The position numbers and the translations under genes were made by a program. A DNA stretch of 48,542 bases from Phallusia fumigata (taxonomy: Eukaryota > Chordata > Ascidiacea > Phlebobranchia > Ascidiidae): contig QXVZ01003117.1 in assembly GCA_008931825.1 (NCBI GenBank), forward strand, positions 1 to 48,542, read 5' to 3'. Shown in pieces: positions 13,010 through 27,538 of this stretch; positions within the stretch are counted from its first letter, which is position 1, and every line of letters starts with the position of its first letter. A model generated the notes under the pieces. It was not told where the DNA came from. It was given only the letters and a program-made list of their open reading frames with translations, and ran no database searches.

Positions 13010-14066
13010 TAATTGCTCAGGACTTCGTGGTGTCCTGCAGATACTGCTAGAACACTAAACTTCACTTTTTATACTTAGCCAAAAAACTTCTGGTTTTATA
13101 ATGCTGAGTGTTCCATTTGTACATTGTGAAATTGTTTAAACCAAAAATATTTTCTTTTCTGTTCCATTTTTGTTAGCTTTGTATTTTTGAACTGGCACAA
13201 TTCTGTACATCATGTGGGTTCTGTATATTTCATTGTATCAGTGGTGGGGCCAAGTTCAAAATGATCTTTATTGCTGTAGGAATGTAGTGGAGAAAGTATT
13301 ATGATCAAATTTTTCAACATACTAAATTGCAATTTATAATTGAAGCCAATTGTGCCTTGAAACTACTGTGACTAGTTTGATTCATAAGTTTGGATTGTTG
13401 CAAATGGTACAGTGTGTATGTTATGAAATTTGTTCAATGAACAAGTGATTTTCTTCATTTATGTCATGCTTCCTGGGTACCAGTTGTATATATCAGTGTA
13501 TATTTCACAGAAATGCTTTTTTTACTCCTGATTGAGTATTACTGCCTTAAACCAAAGATCCTGTACAACAGAACTTTTAAATGCAAATTTGTAATTGTGC
13601 CATAATCTTTTTGTCATGTGCCATCCAAATCACTACCGCCGTTTTAAACTCAAACCTTATTGCATGCAGTAATTTATGGTTTTTAGGCTTCTGATATTTC
13701 AGTAACACTCTGTGAAATATAAATAGCTGATAAACACCTAGTAGTAATACAAAGTTTTTACCTTTATTTCATGTGTTAATTACATACTTTTATCGATGTC
13801 GCTGGTTAACTATGTACACCTTTGCTACAATGATGTTTTTACGCTATCGTAAACGCTTATCCAAATACACCTGCAACGTATCAGCCCTTTCTCCCCTGAC
13901 AGGTAACTGGATCTAAAGAGTGGTAAATAAATTCCACTGCTTTTGTAGCACAAGCCATATTTAAGAAATTATCTCAGACTTCCCTGACTGTGCAACATTC
14001 AAGCAAACACAAACCAGAAATGTTCTTTCATTTTATCTCGGGAACAAGGCACACCGCAAACACCAT
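13010..14066. other. 3' flank between convergent genes
   Basis: The interval holds the 3' UTRs of the plus-strand death receptor and the minus-strand RPS16. I see no gene. A forward AATAAA lies near 13926 and a reverse-strand one (TTTATT on plus) at 13763-13768. If both are used, the two transcripts overlap tail to tail by roughly 150 bp. Confidence 0.5.
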
Positions 14067-15669
14067 TTAACGGTAGGATTTCTGGTATCGTGCTCTGGCT
14101 CCTGGACCTCCAAACTTCTTGGATTCCTTGCGACGAGGGTCAGCGACGAGCAGGGTTCGGTCGTATTGGATCAGTGTATCTTTGATCTCTTTCTTCGACG
14201 CCTCATCCACGACTGTAAATAGGTTTAGATGGTTGGGTAAGTTTTTTAGTATTTTCACTACCCTAGTCAATGTAATAAAATTAATTATTAGTAATAATAT
14301 GTTGGGATAATCAAGAAACTTATTTTGCATAAAGTAAAAAAACTTACATTTTTGGTAGTAGGCAACAAGAGATTTTGCTAGGGCTTGTCGAATTGCTGTA
14401 AAAAAATTTTGCAACAATTAGCAAAATCACTGACAAAATTGTTCCAAAACAAATTACAAAAGATTTGCAGTGCAAAAACCTGCTTTCTACATTCTGTAGT
14501 TTGTTATCCAACCCCATTCACTTTAGATCAGTGATTCTCAAAGTGTTGTCCGCGAACCATTAGTGGTCCGCCATGCCCTCATATTGTGGAAAGATGACTT
14601 AAACTAGGCACAGCTTAATAAAATCGCCTGTTTTGAGACATGTTAGAATGAAATTCTGTTTGGTGGTCCTCAGAAAAAATTCGAAGATGAAGTGGTCCTT
14701 GGGCAAAAAAGTTTGAGAAACACTGCTTTAGATGCTAGGGACAGGAGAATTTTTCTGAATGCAATGTTACATCCTATCACAAAACATTTGTGGTTATACT
14801 AATTCAAAAAATATACTGTTGGTGTATGTACTGCAAAGAGCCATAGTTTGACCTGAATTTTTACTACAACAATGTTACCAATAATTTCAACTGACCATAA
14901 ACTTGTGCAACCCGTCCACCTCCCTTGACACGAATCCTAATGTCGACTCCCTCAAACCGAGCTTTGCCCAACAGAAGCACTGGCTCCTGGATCTGAAAAG
15001 TTACATGTAAACATGTACGAGTTTGGAAGTAAACGTTAAGACCATTAAGACGAAGAGTCACACTTTATTTTTTGACAATAACTGCACAAGTTGTAAAGGT
15101 ATATCAGTAAGATTTGCAAATTCGGAAGCAAGGAAACAAAAACGGTTTGTCAGCAGCAATTACAAACAAAGCTTATAACGATAGTTACTTGTGAGTGAGC
15201 AATACAACTACTGCTGTTGTATTTACCTTGTATCGAAGAGTTTCAGGTTCAACGACGTCGATCGGTCGGCCATTAACTTTGATTAATCCATTGCCACGCT
15301 TGCAATGTGCAACTGCTGTGGCAGTTTTCTATAAATCAAAAAATGTTGAAACATAACACCTTTGTAAAATAAACAAAATCCAAAGCATTTCTATTCCATC
15401 TGCCTATGGTAATGAAAAAAATACAACAGATTGCAGTAATGTTTTAAAGTTTAGTAAATAAAAAGGGGAAAACGTAGCAGAAATTGATCCATTTGCGAAA
15501 GAGATGAATTTCAAGCAGAGATTGTCAGCCTTTCATAGACAAAAAACTCATTTCTATCTAATTCTAACCACTTGGTACGGTTAGTTTATATCAGTGTCGC
15601 ATTTTGTTTGTGATAACGTCCTACCTTTCGTCCGTAGACTTGTACAGATGGCGTTTTTACGCTGGCCAT
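14067..15669 (-). CDS. RPS16: 40S ribosomal protein S16 (uS9)
   Basis: Structural protein of the small cytosolic ribosomal subunit; its C-terminal tail reaches toward the P-site tRNA. Exons on minus: 15669-15625, 15328-15227, 14992-14896, 14395-14348, 14212-14067; 438 nt, 145 residues, against about 146 in vertebrates. Conserved blocks in order: [84 protein letters not shown], and the C-terminal [11 protein letters not shown] followed by [14 protein letters not shown]. The start Met at 15669 gives the expected short N-terminus. The first exon codes for only 15 residues, as often seen in ribosomal-protein genes. A hAT-type MITE sits in intron 3. The gene diverges from NDUFA9 with 385 bp between the start codons, so the two may share a promoter region. 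Confidence 0.97.
14529..14725. mobile_element. hAT-type MITE with 8-bp target-site duplication
   Basis: A 197-bp non-coding element in RPS16 intron 3. The left end reads CAGTGATTCTCAAAGTGTTG and the right end reads AAGTTTGAGAAACACTG, an imperfect terminal inverted repeat of the hAT type. The 8 bases before it (14521-14528) and after it (14726-14733) are both CTTTAGAT, an exact 8-bp duplication as expected for hAT transposase. The intact duplication suggests a fairly recent insertion. It has no open reading frame and would depend on a transposase supplied elsewhere. Confidence 0.88.
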
Positions 15670-16054
15670 GATGGAATTATCACAACTTCAACTCTACCAC
15701 GCGAGAGCCGACGAGAAAGGACCGATTTCTACGATTTCTACCCCAATGCATTACAGTCATAACGGTTCAGGATGTATTTTAATTACTTGATTTGTTTGCA
15801 TCTTAATCTTTGAAAATACATATTGTCAACATTATCTGTAAATTTAATTTGTAAAATGTGCCAAAAGTTTTACCGAAAATATTTCAAAAAATCGTTTGCA
15901 GATGATTGAAACGTTTCGCTCATGGGACTGGAACAAATCATTTGCTGCAAAATCTTCACTCAGTTGGCTGACTGGCGAAAGTATTTTGGAAATATGTAAA
16001 AAAAATTCACTTTAGTTACTTGGTCGGTAAAATTACTGCTAAACAGACACAAAC
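15670..16054. promoter_or_regulatory. Shared 5' region of RPS16 and NDUFA9
   Basis: The 385 bp between the divergent start codons of RPS16 (minus) and NDUFA9 (plus) must hold both 5' UTRs and core promoters. A pyrimidine-rich tract suited to ribosomal-protein transcription start sites is not obvious to me, and no clear TATA box pair stands out. The call rests on arrangement only. Confidence 0.4.
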
Positions 16055-19000
16055 ATGAGGGGTATAATTGTGGGCAGAACCCATGGCCTAAGTAAGTATA
16101 TTTTGGGGTCCAATAAAGTGCCCCATTTTTTGTTGTTTTTTTTTGTGTAAATAACGAAAATAATAAAATACCTGGTTTGTGCCTTATTTTACCATGCTTT
16201 TTTAAAGGAGATATGTCATTCTCTGCATTACGCAGCACTCAAATTGTTTTGCTGCGGAGCAACAATGTTGTTGAACAATGTCGCAACATGCATTCATCTG
16301 AATTACCACAAGGTCGTGGAGGTCGATCATCATTCAGTGGAGTTGTGGCAACTGTGTTTGGTGGATATGGTTTCATTGGCCGTTCCGTTACAAACCATCT
16401 TGGTAAATTTCTGATAAAATTTTCTGATCTTTTTTGTCTTACACAAACATTTAAGCTAGTGCTCCTCAACTGGTACTAACTCTAAAAATGAGTATGGTAC
16501 AATGTTACATATGGTACATGTAATCTTGAGATGCCCCTGCAATCACAAAATATGTCGTGGTGGCCATTTAAAGACCCCGGACAGTTGGACTTAAGCAGTA
16601 GCAATGTGCTGTTTTCACTAAACAAACTTATACTTTTTACATACTTTTTGTCATGCTAGAGTTATCCTTATGTTTGCAGGAAAGCTCTGCATTCATCCGT
16701 CATTTTCAAGTATTTTTTATTTTAAACTACAGGTGCTGTTGGCTCCGCAGTGATGCTTCCTTATCGAGGAACATTTGAGAGAGTTCAGCGACTCCGTGTC
16801 ATGGGTGACCTCGGACAATTTCAGTTTAGGGTAATTTTTTATATCTGTTGGGTGAAACAAGTTGGAAAAATTTGTCATGATAAAAACGCATCTGATAGGT
16901 TTGAGATATCAAGTGACTGTGCAAAAGTTGCACATCCTGAAGCTGTGTTGGTAACTTTTTAGGTGGATAAAACTAGATTTTAATGATATTAGTTGTTCTT
17001 TCTTGTTTTTTTTTGCTCATAGGAAGACTTCAGTATCAAACAAAGTGATGATGTTGTTAGACAACTTATTGAACATTCAAACTGTGTTGTAAATCTGATT
17101 GGAACAAGGGAACCAATGAAGTATGAATGAAAAGAGTTTGTATCCAGTATTATCATGGTTTTGGTCACAACAAACCAAAAGTATCAAAAAATTATGATAT
17201 GTTTTTAATTTTGGAATTGATGTTTAAATTTAGTTTTTACACCATGGAAGAAGTGAATGTTGATTGGCCGAAACGCCTGGCACGACTCGTTGCTGAGAAA
17301 GGAGATGGAACGAGATTGATTCATTTAACTCATCTCAACTGCACACAACAAGTGGGAAGGGATGTGTCATGCATACTGCAACAAAATGTAGGTTTTTCAA
17401 AATAACTTAGTGCCACTGTTTTGTCAATAAGTTAGGTCCAGGTCTAAACTGACAAATGCCCTGATTTTCTATTGCCTTTAGATAGATGTAAAATGTTTAA
17501 TTTTTCAACACTTCAATGTATTTAGCATGAAGCTGAAGAAGCCATGCGGGAAATTTACCCTGAAACCACGATTGTGCGATCTGCAAATGTTTTTGGACAT
17601 GGCGATTTATTTACTTTCATGTTTCTTCACAAACGTGAGTGTTTTTACTCAGTGTAACCTATTTAAATTGTTTGTTGTGTATTGAAAACTGTTGTTCAGG
17701 TTAAAATGTTTTTGCTGAAGTTTTATGATGTAATTAGGTTGCTCTAAAACTGCTTTTAAATATTTAATTATGCTTTGCATCATTTCGCCAAAGGAAAAAG
17801 TGATTGCTCTAACTGACTTCTAATTATTTTACTTCAGGAATGAATTCATCGCTCTCGAAACTGGGATCTCTTCCTTTGCTGTACAACGCTGGCAGATCAA
17901 CGATTATCCAACCAGTGTCAGTTGCTGATGTAGGAGAAGGAATCACAAGAATATTGCGACATCCTGATGCTCCTGGCCACACTTTCGAGTTTGTCGGGTC
18001 AGTGACGCGACTTTAAAAATTTTCAAACACAATATCAAAAAGATTTACCTGTTTTTGTCAAAAATGCTTAAAAATTAACAACTTTAAGCCTCAAGTATAT
18101 TATAATACTGTATAAAGTAATACTGCATAGAATAATAAAATAAGATTTTTATACAGGGTTGCAGAATAGTTGTTGAGTGATGGTCAATGTTATTTATTTT
18201 ACAGCAATAAAGTTATTTAAGAGTCTGTTTTTTCTACCAAACTTTTCAAGGATAATTTTGTTGCAGTGAAGGCCAATATCTTCTGTCTGACTTTGTTGAA
18301 TTTCTGTACAATTGTGCAAAGTCAAAAACATACCTGTACGACACACTGGGTCCTTTGGATAGGAGCAAAGCAACCCCGCTACAAGAGGTTACTTAACTTG
18401 TAATTCATATTTTCTACCTGCATGATTCAAGTGATGATGACAAACATGCGATGTGAATCGAACTGATGCGTCACACAAGCACATTTTCATGTGAACCATG
18501 ATTCGAACCTTTTTCATGTAGTAGTTAAATTTTGATTTCCACTTGGAAGTTGGCTTGTGTTCGCTCAAGTCGATAGTGATTCACTTACACTTGATCTGAA
18601 CTTGGTATTTCTCTGAATAAGGCTCGCTTCATAAGATATATATGCACACACAATAACATGTCTCATCTCATTGCAGTTATTTGATTTATTTTGTCTATTG
18701 TATTATTGTCCCAATATTGGAACAACCATTTATGTGTCAAGTAAAAGTTCCATTGCCATGTAAACTTGTACCGAAATTGTTTCAGGCCGTCCACAAATTA
18801 TTGGAGCTATATTTCTGGAGACAAAGTGTGCCAACACCGTTTTTCCCACGTTTCTTTGACTTTTTGATCAGACAGGGAGGAAAAAAGGGAATGTGGATCA
18901 CTTTTGATTATTTTAAACAGGTAAATCAGCTCACTGAACTTAGCACAGAGCAATTTTTTATTTTTAATCGGAAAAGAACTATCTTAAAAAATGGAGAAAA

Positions 19001-19509
19001 AATTTAATTGAAATTGTGATGGTACTTGGAAAGTTGTCAACATCTGTTTCATTCTAGTTACATTTGACCGACAAAACCCAAGGTTTGCCTGGTTTGCGGG
19101 AACTTGGAATAATCCCAGCTGAAACAGAGGAAATCATATTTGATTATGTGGGATGCAACACATTTGGGGAGTACCAGATGATACCTGACAAGATACCCAG
19201 GGTAAACAACTTTTTGGCGCTGTTATACTTCACGGGCCTTGATATCTTGCAATTCCAACCCTGGTTGTAGCAGGCATTGATCTTTGCTGTGTTAAAACAA
19301 AGATGTGTTTCACCCAGCAATTAACTTTTGTTATTATTCGGTTGCTGGAATTGTAAATGTGAAGATAACCTCGGGCAATTTGCTTTGTTGTCTGCTAGAT
19401 GATTAACCCACCAAGTTACATAATATCGGCCTCTTGTAAATTCCCCTTTATTTTTTAGGTTGCTGCAGAACCTGAAGCTCCAAAGGGGATCCAGCATTTA
19501 CCTGTCTAA
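16055..19509 (+). CDS. NDUFA9: NADH:ubiquinone oxidoreductase subunit A9 (39 kDa)
   Basis: Accessory subunit of mitochondrial complex I, on the matrix arm, with an atypical short-chain dehydrogenase fold that binds NADPH. Exons: 16055-16091, 16208-16402, 16733-16830, 17023-17120, 17234-17387, 17526-17634, 17838-17997, 18267-18387, 18786-18920, 19058-19201, 19459-19509; 1302 nt, 433 residues, phases consistent. Key blocks: [20 protein letters not shown] with the glycine-rich nucleotide motif (G-G-Y-G-F-I-G), [45 protein letters not shown], and [10 protein letters not shown] near the C-terminus. The N-terminus is rich in Arg and hydroxylated residues, fitting a mitochondrial presequence. A second in-frame Met at 16213 could start translation instead, dropping exon 1. 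The model is longer than the roughly 377 residues in mammals, partly from an insertion around exon 8. The acceptor of exon 9 (18786) was chosen because it keeps frame. AATAAA signals lie at 19699 and 19703. Confidence 0.93.
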
Positions 19510-20531
19510 CATTAAAAAGTTCTTTTCCAGTTCTAGGTGTGATTTGTTCCAAATACAAATGTTCAAGATATAAAAGAATAGTGTTTGTTGCATTTTTGAA
19601 ATTATTTTGTCTCAACAAAATTAAACCCAACAATCCTAGCTAACTTGACCAAATTCAAGTAATGATTCAACCTTATACTACTTAACATTTTAACATTAAA
19701 TAAATAAAAACATGCATATGATGATGTGACCCAAAACTAAATGCATGTTGACCAACAAAAACCGTGGAAAGGATGAAGCAACTATGTGCCTCCTGATGCC
19801 ACTGATAAATCATCAAAATATAAAAACCCTTAAGAACATTTTGACCCTAAGTACCCACTAAATGACCTCACACTGACCTTTCAGAGCAGAACTCTCATCG
19901 CACTGTTTCAAGTAGACATTTTTGCTCATAATAATTGAATGATCCTTGCTAAAATCATAAGTAGCAGATTTTTCGAACATAACAGTTTTTTTACATGCTA
20001 TTTTGATAGCCCAAGAAATTTCTTTCTTACTGATATCTACAACCGCATTATTATCACCTCTGAATATGGATAAAACTGTTCTGCTTCTGTCGCCCAAAGT
20101 TTGGTTTCAACACTCGTGGGTTAGGAAGTTTCCTTATATTGAAGACATGCTTTAGTATACTGCAGTATCTGATCCCAGCCATAACTGGGTAACAGCACTG
20201 CCTTGAGAGTCTAAATTCTTTGCATCAAAGATATCTGCATAGTTCTGCAGGTGACAAAATTTCGGACAATTTCATGAAATTTTTTACATTGTTTTTTGGT
20301 ATTCAAGTCTTTTTGAAAGATGATGTGCAGAAACGACCAACATGATTTTTGAGAATGTTACATTAAAATATTTACTAATAAGCCCTCAAACAAATGAATA
20401 TATTTCAAGCAGCTGTAAAATGCACTGAAATGTTGAGAACAACAACAACATTCCTTACATCAGGTGGTGCCCTCATCACATCTACACACACTAGTCCCCT
20501 TCATTGTGTTCAAATACATTTGTAAAGTTTA
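19510..20531. other. Convergent 3' interval with one unexplained minus-strand ORF
   Basis: This interval lies between the stops of NDUFA9 (plus) and KRR1 (minus). Besides 3' UTR sequence it holds a minus-strand open frame of about 80 codons (20097-19858, GDRSRTVLSIFRGDNNAV near its start, KGQCEVI at its end). The frame has no recognised domain and no clear start or upstream exon. It may be chance or 3' UTR. Confidence 0.35.
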
Positions 20532-24231
<3,700 letters not shown>

Positions 24232-24368
24232 ATGCCAATTAAGCCCTTTTGCGCGACTGGAGGGCCTCCTGAGTGCTTCAGTTGGATTGTATCGGTATTA
24301 ACTCTGTGGCTATTGCTGGGATGCTGTAGTAAAGAGGCAAATCGAATTGATGTTCTGTCATTTGTAAG
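24232..24368 (+). CDS. Possible signal-anchor first exon of the GT31-A gene
   Basis: A candidate only. The frame opens with a Met (24232) and encodes a short N-terminus, a hydrophobic segment (SWIVSVLTLWLLLG) and a short tail, as expected for the anchor of a Golgi type II glycosyltransferase. An AG-gt break at 24368/24369 gives phase 2, which is what the next known GT31-A exon (27539) needs. However, a stronger-looking donor (gtaagg) lies 4 bases earlier in the wrong phase, and the intron would be 3.2 kb with other exons on the opposite strand. RNA evidence would decide. Confidence 0.25.
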
Positions 24369-24843
24369 GTTGTGCTTTTTCATGGTAAAGTTTAAGGTTA
24401 TATCAAGGACATACGGTCAACCGAGGTGTCAGACATATAAGCCGAAACCTCGAGTTGTTTAGTTGTAAAGGGTTACCTCCAAGAATTTTGCTGCTTTTTC
24501 CGAATATCATACCACATCGCAGGCAATTGTGAAAGCTAACTTAGTTCTTGCAGCAAACCTGACGTCACCACAGCAGCCAGCAGTCTGATGTCTGGTGTGC
24601 CTTTTTTGTTTTAGTTTATTGCACGAACTGTCGCTGACAGAGCTCGCTAGTCTGAAGTGGCTTTGGTAGCTGTGTGGTTGAAACTGGATTTTTTAGTCTG
24701 TTCGTGAAAACGTTGTTAACACATGTGTAGTTTAAATATCTTTACATGTTTACCTTATACATATTATCTGTAAAGGCTTATTTGTAGATTTTTGTTTTGT
24801 AGCAAACTGTAGTTTGAGTCAGTAATAGCTGTTGTATGTTGAA

Positions 24844-26901
24844 CTAATGCTTCGATGATTTGCTCAAGTTTTCAACTGCAATTGTTACGGTTGCGAAGAG
24901 CAATCCTGCAACTAAATCGACGACAATGGATGATAATTGGATTGTCGTTTTGTTGCCTAAGCACTTATTCATGGATGAAGACGTAAGTGAATAATATACT
25001 TGTCTATTTCTGATTGGATGGCAACACACAATGGTACAAGGTTGTGCATTGAGAAGCAAATCATATGGGATGTTATCTATACACAACTTCAACCATTGTG
25101 TGGTGCTTAGCGACTTCCACAAGTCATTCATAAAACGCTGTAGTTATTAATTACCAGCTGTTGTTTAATCAATTTTATCAAATATCAACAAACAGGTTTG
25201 TAAGCAACTTTTGTGGGTATGTAGTGCAGCAATCTGTTTGAAAACGTCAAATCGATTATTGTGTTCCAAAACCTGTGACGTCACCGATTAGTATTGACCA
25301 CAGTAATTATTGATGAGGTTTCTTTATTGCCAGAATGCGCGATGTGTATTGTTTTACCATTGTGATTCACATTTAAAAAAGAACCCTCAGCATTGTCGCC
25401 ACAAACGAAACCGCCCAGCGCCGTGTTAAGTTGGCGGAGACTTCAGACACAGGCATAGTTGCCGGTTTCCCAGTCTCCGTAATAACTTGACCTTCATCGA
25501 CACATGTTAGAAATGCCGCCAGCTTAAACGTTGATGGGAGCACATCAAGTAAGCACTGCGACGCATATGCCAGCAGCAATACACAGTAGTTTCCACCCAG
25601 CACCGGATGTGACAAACTTTCAAACTCGCATGGGCCAAACATACCGCATTTGTCACGACTAAATTTCCGTAAATATCAAAGCACACATTTCTGAAATGTT
25701 GGCAACGTTTGCTTTAATAAGAAGATACAAGCCAGTACTTGTATGTAAAAGTTTTTGTACATTTCGACAATGTTTCCTAATAATGACAATAGTGCTTGTC
25801 GAAACGTAGAAAATGTTTTACACACAAGTACTAAATTGTATCTTCTGATCGAGAGCATTTAACACCGTGCGTTGCGCACAGTTGACAACAACCATTAAAG
25901 TTTGTCACCATACAAGGTTGAGAACGATGGTGTTGGTCGTGGCGCATTCCTTGTTACAATGGCGAGCTTGTTTTTGTATGTCAAGTTATTTTGCTCCTAG
26001 AACTTTGGAAGATGTAAAGTGAAGACCTGCCAATATAAATGTGGAATTTATTTTGTGAAAATCTAAATGGAGCAGAAACTCTTTCGGTTTTCTGCCGGAA
26101 AATTTAACAAAACACCTGAAGTTTCAGATTTTATTTTAAAACGTTTGTTTCGATTGCGCGCTGAAAAAATCGAAATTGGGCCGCGATAAATAATACAGGA
26201 TTGATTTGGTTACTGTATAATGCATCTGGTTTCAACACTTCCATTTTTTGTGATGCAAATCATGAACTTGCACTAATCACCCAAATTGCCGTTACCACAA
26301 TCGTGAATCAGTTTACATCACAAACTTTTATCATTTTGACGAGGAAGTAGTTATTAAGCTTGCAGACAGGTGTTCTACTGGTGCAGTAGCATCTGACTGG
26401 ATCGCCCTCCTCAGGCTGCGTCATGCGTGAAATTTTCCACAGTTTCCTGGTATTGTGACCATCACAGCTTGATACCCAGCAGCTACCTCCAGTCAATTCG
26501 CGGCAGTTTGATTTCCGTTTTCCACGAATAGAAGCTTTACCTGCAGATTGATTTACCTTTGAGAAGAAACCTCTGTGCTATTTTGAGCATAAATTAAGCC
26601 ATTGTAAATCAGGAGTTTGGGTTTTTAAAAATGGAAAGCATCTTTACAGACTCTTTTCCGTCCAAGCTATTCTGTTGCCAAATCATTTGCATGAACACAA
26701 TAGCGAAATCGGAGGTTAGGTGGTTTGCATGCGAAACACATCAAAAGTCCAACACCCATGCAATTCTTGACGCTGGTGGTATTCGAAACTGCAGTGGCAA
26801 ATAATGTTGGTAAAATATTTGGAAGTTTCTCCACACTCGCAATCCCTGTAAGCTCTTATACACACTTCAGGATTTGTAGAGTTGGAACAGTTGCCTTGGC
26901 T
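24844..26901 (-). CDS. Candidate cysteine-rich receptor exons, GDNF-receptor-alpha-like (tentative)
   Basis: Four minus-strand open segments look coding but are not assembled into a gene: 26901-26716 (NPEVCIRAYRDCECGETSKY, then ICHCSF and GCW), 26524-26308 (ELTGGSCWVSSCDGHN, then VRCYCTSRTPVC), 25642-25373 (GGNYCVLLLAYASQCLLDVL, then FLTC) and 25131-24844 (LCIDNIPYDLL, TIVCCHP, then a hydrophobic tail VVDLVAGLLFATVTIAV). The C-x-C spacing, the NY-LLAY motif and a hydrophobic C-terminus resemble domains 2-3 and the GPI signal of GFR-alpha/GAS1 proteins. That family assignment is my inference from pattern memory. The splice joins are unresolved, and overlapping frames are also open, so pseudogene or chance cannot be excluded. 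Confidence 0.3.
25714..25853. mobile_element. Palindromic inverted-repeat element, family copy 2
   Basis: The left arm (AATAAGAAGATACAAGCCAG onward) is the reverse complement of the right arm (ending in TTGTATCTTCTGATCGAG), each about 50 bp around a short centre. The right arm has GTCGAAACGTAGAAAATG and TTTTACACACAAGTACT, shared with 9776-10009 and 48346-48441. It lies between candidate minus-strand exons. No coding capacity. Confidence 0.7.
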
Positions 26902-27538
26902 TCAAATCTAAGTGTACGATGTTGGAAATTGTTCTTAGGCTTGTGTGACTTCAGTTCATCTGCAAGGTGCACTTTTGAAAGCATTTGTAATGTTTTCGTT
27001 ATTGCGCGAATATACAAAATAAACCTACAACACAAAAAAAACACAACACAAATACTGGCGAGATATTTCAAGTCTAAGCTGGTGTCGAAATGCCAGTTTG
27101 ACAAACACTTTGGTTTGCTTGGTGAACAAATCTGATTGCATTGCTTGTTTGGAACTTTCGTTTGCCGGTTGCAATATAACGTTTAATTATTCTTTTTAAT
27201 GCCAATTTTACTGAAGTATGTTGGTTCAATCGTTGTTGTTAAAAATGTTTACAGTGAGATGTATTTGGAAGCGATTATTAAGGTTTCCAGCTTGTTTATT
27301 GAAATATTTTAACGTTTTCCCCCTTAAAAACGGACTGCACATAATTATTTGATATATTTCAGTAATGTTAATGTCCAACAGCCCCTAATGCATAAAGGAA
27401 AGTATTTGCATGAAACATTTGTCACAGTGCGTGATATATGTGATGTTTCGTGATATGTCTGCATTCACATGATGTTTAACGCTGTTAAAGTGAAACATCT
27501 CATCCACTGCCGGCTTTATATTTGCCTCGTCTTTACAG

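Noticed and set aside
14993-15624. Intronic C/D snoRNAs in RPS16
   Set aside because: Ribosomal-protein introns often host snoRNAs, but I found no properly spaced C (RUGAUGA) and D (CUGA) boxes in introns 1 and 2.
26725-27135. 136-codon plus-strand ORF
   Set aside because: It is the complement of cysteine-rich minus-strand frames, lacks any motif and has no matching splice sites; treated as a shadow.
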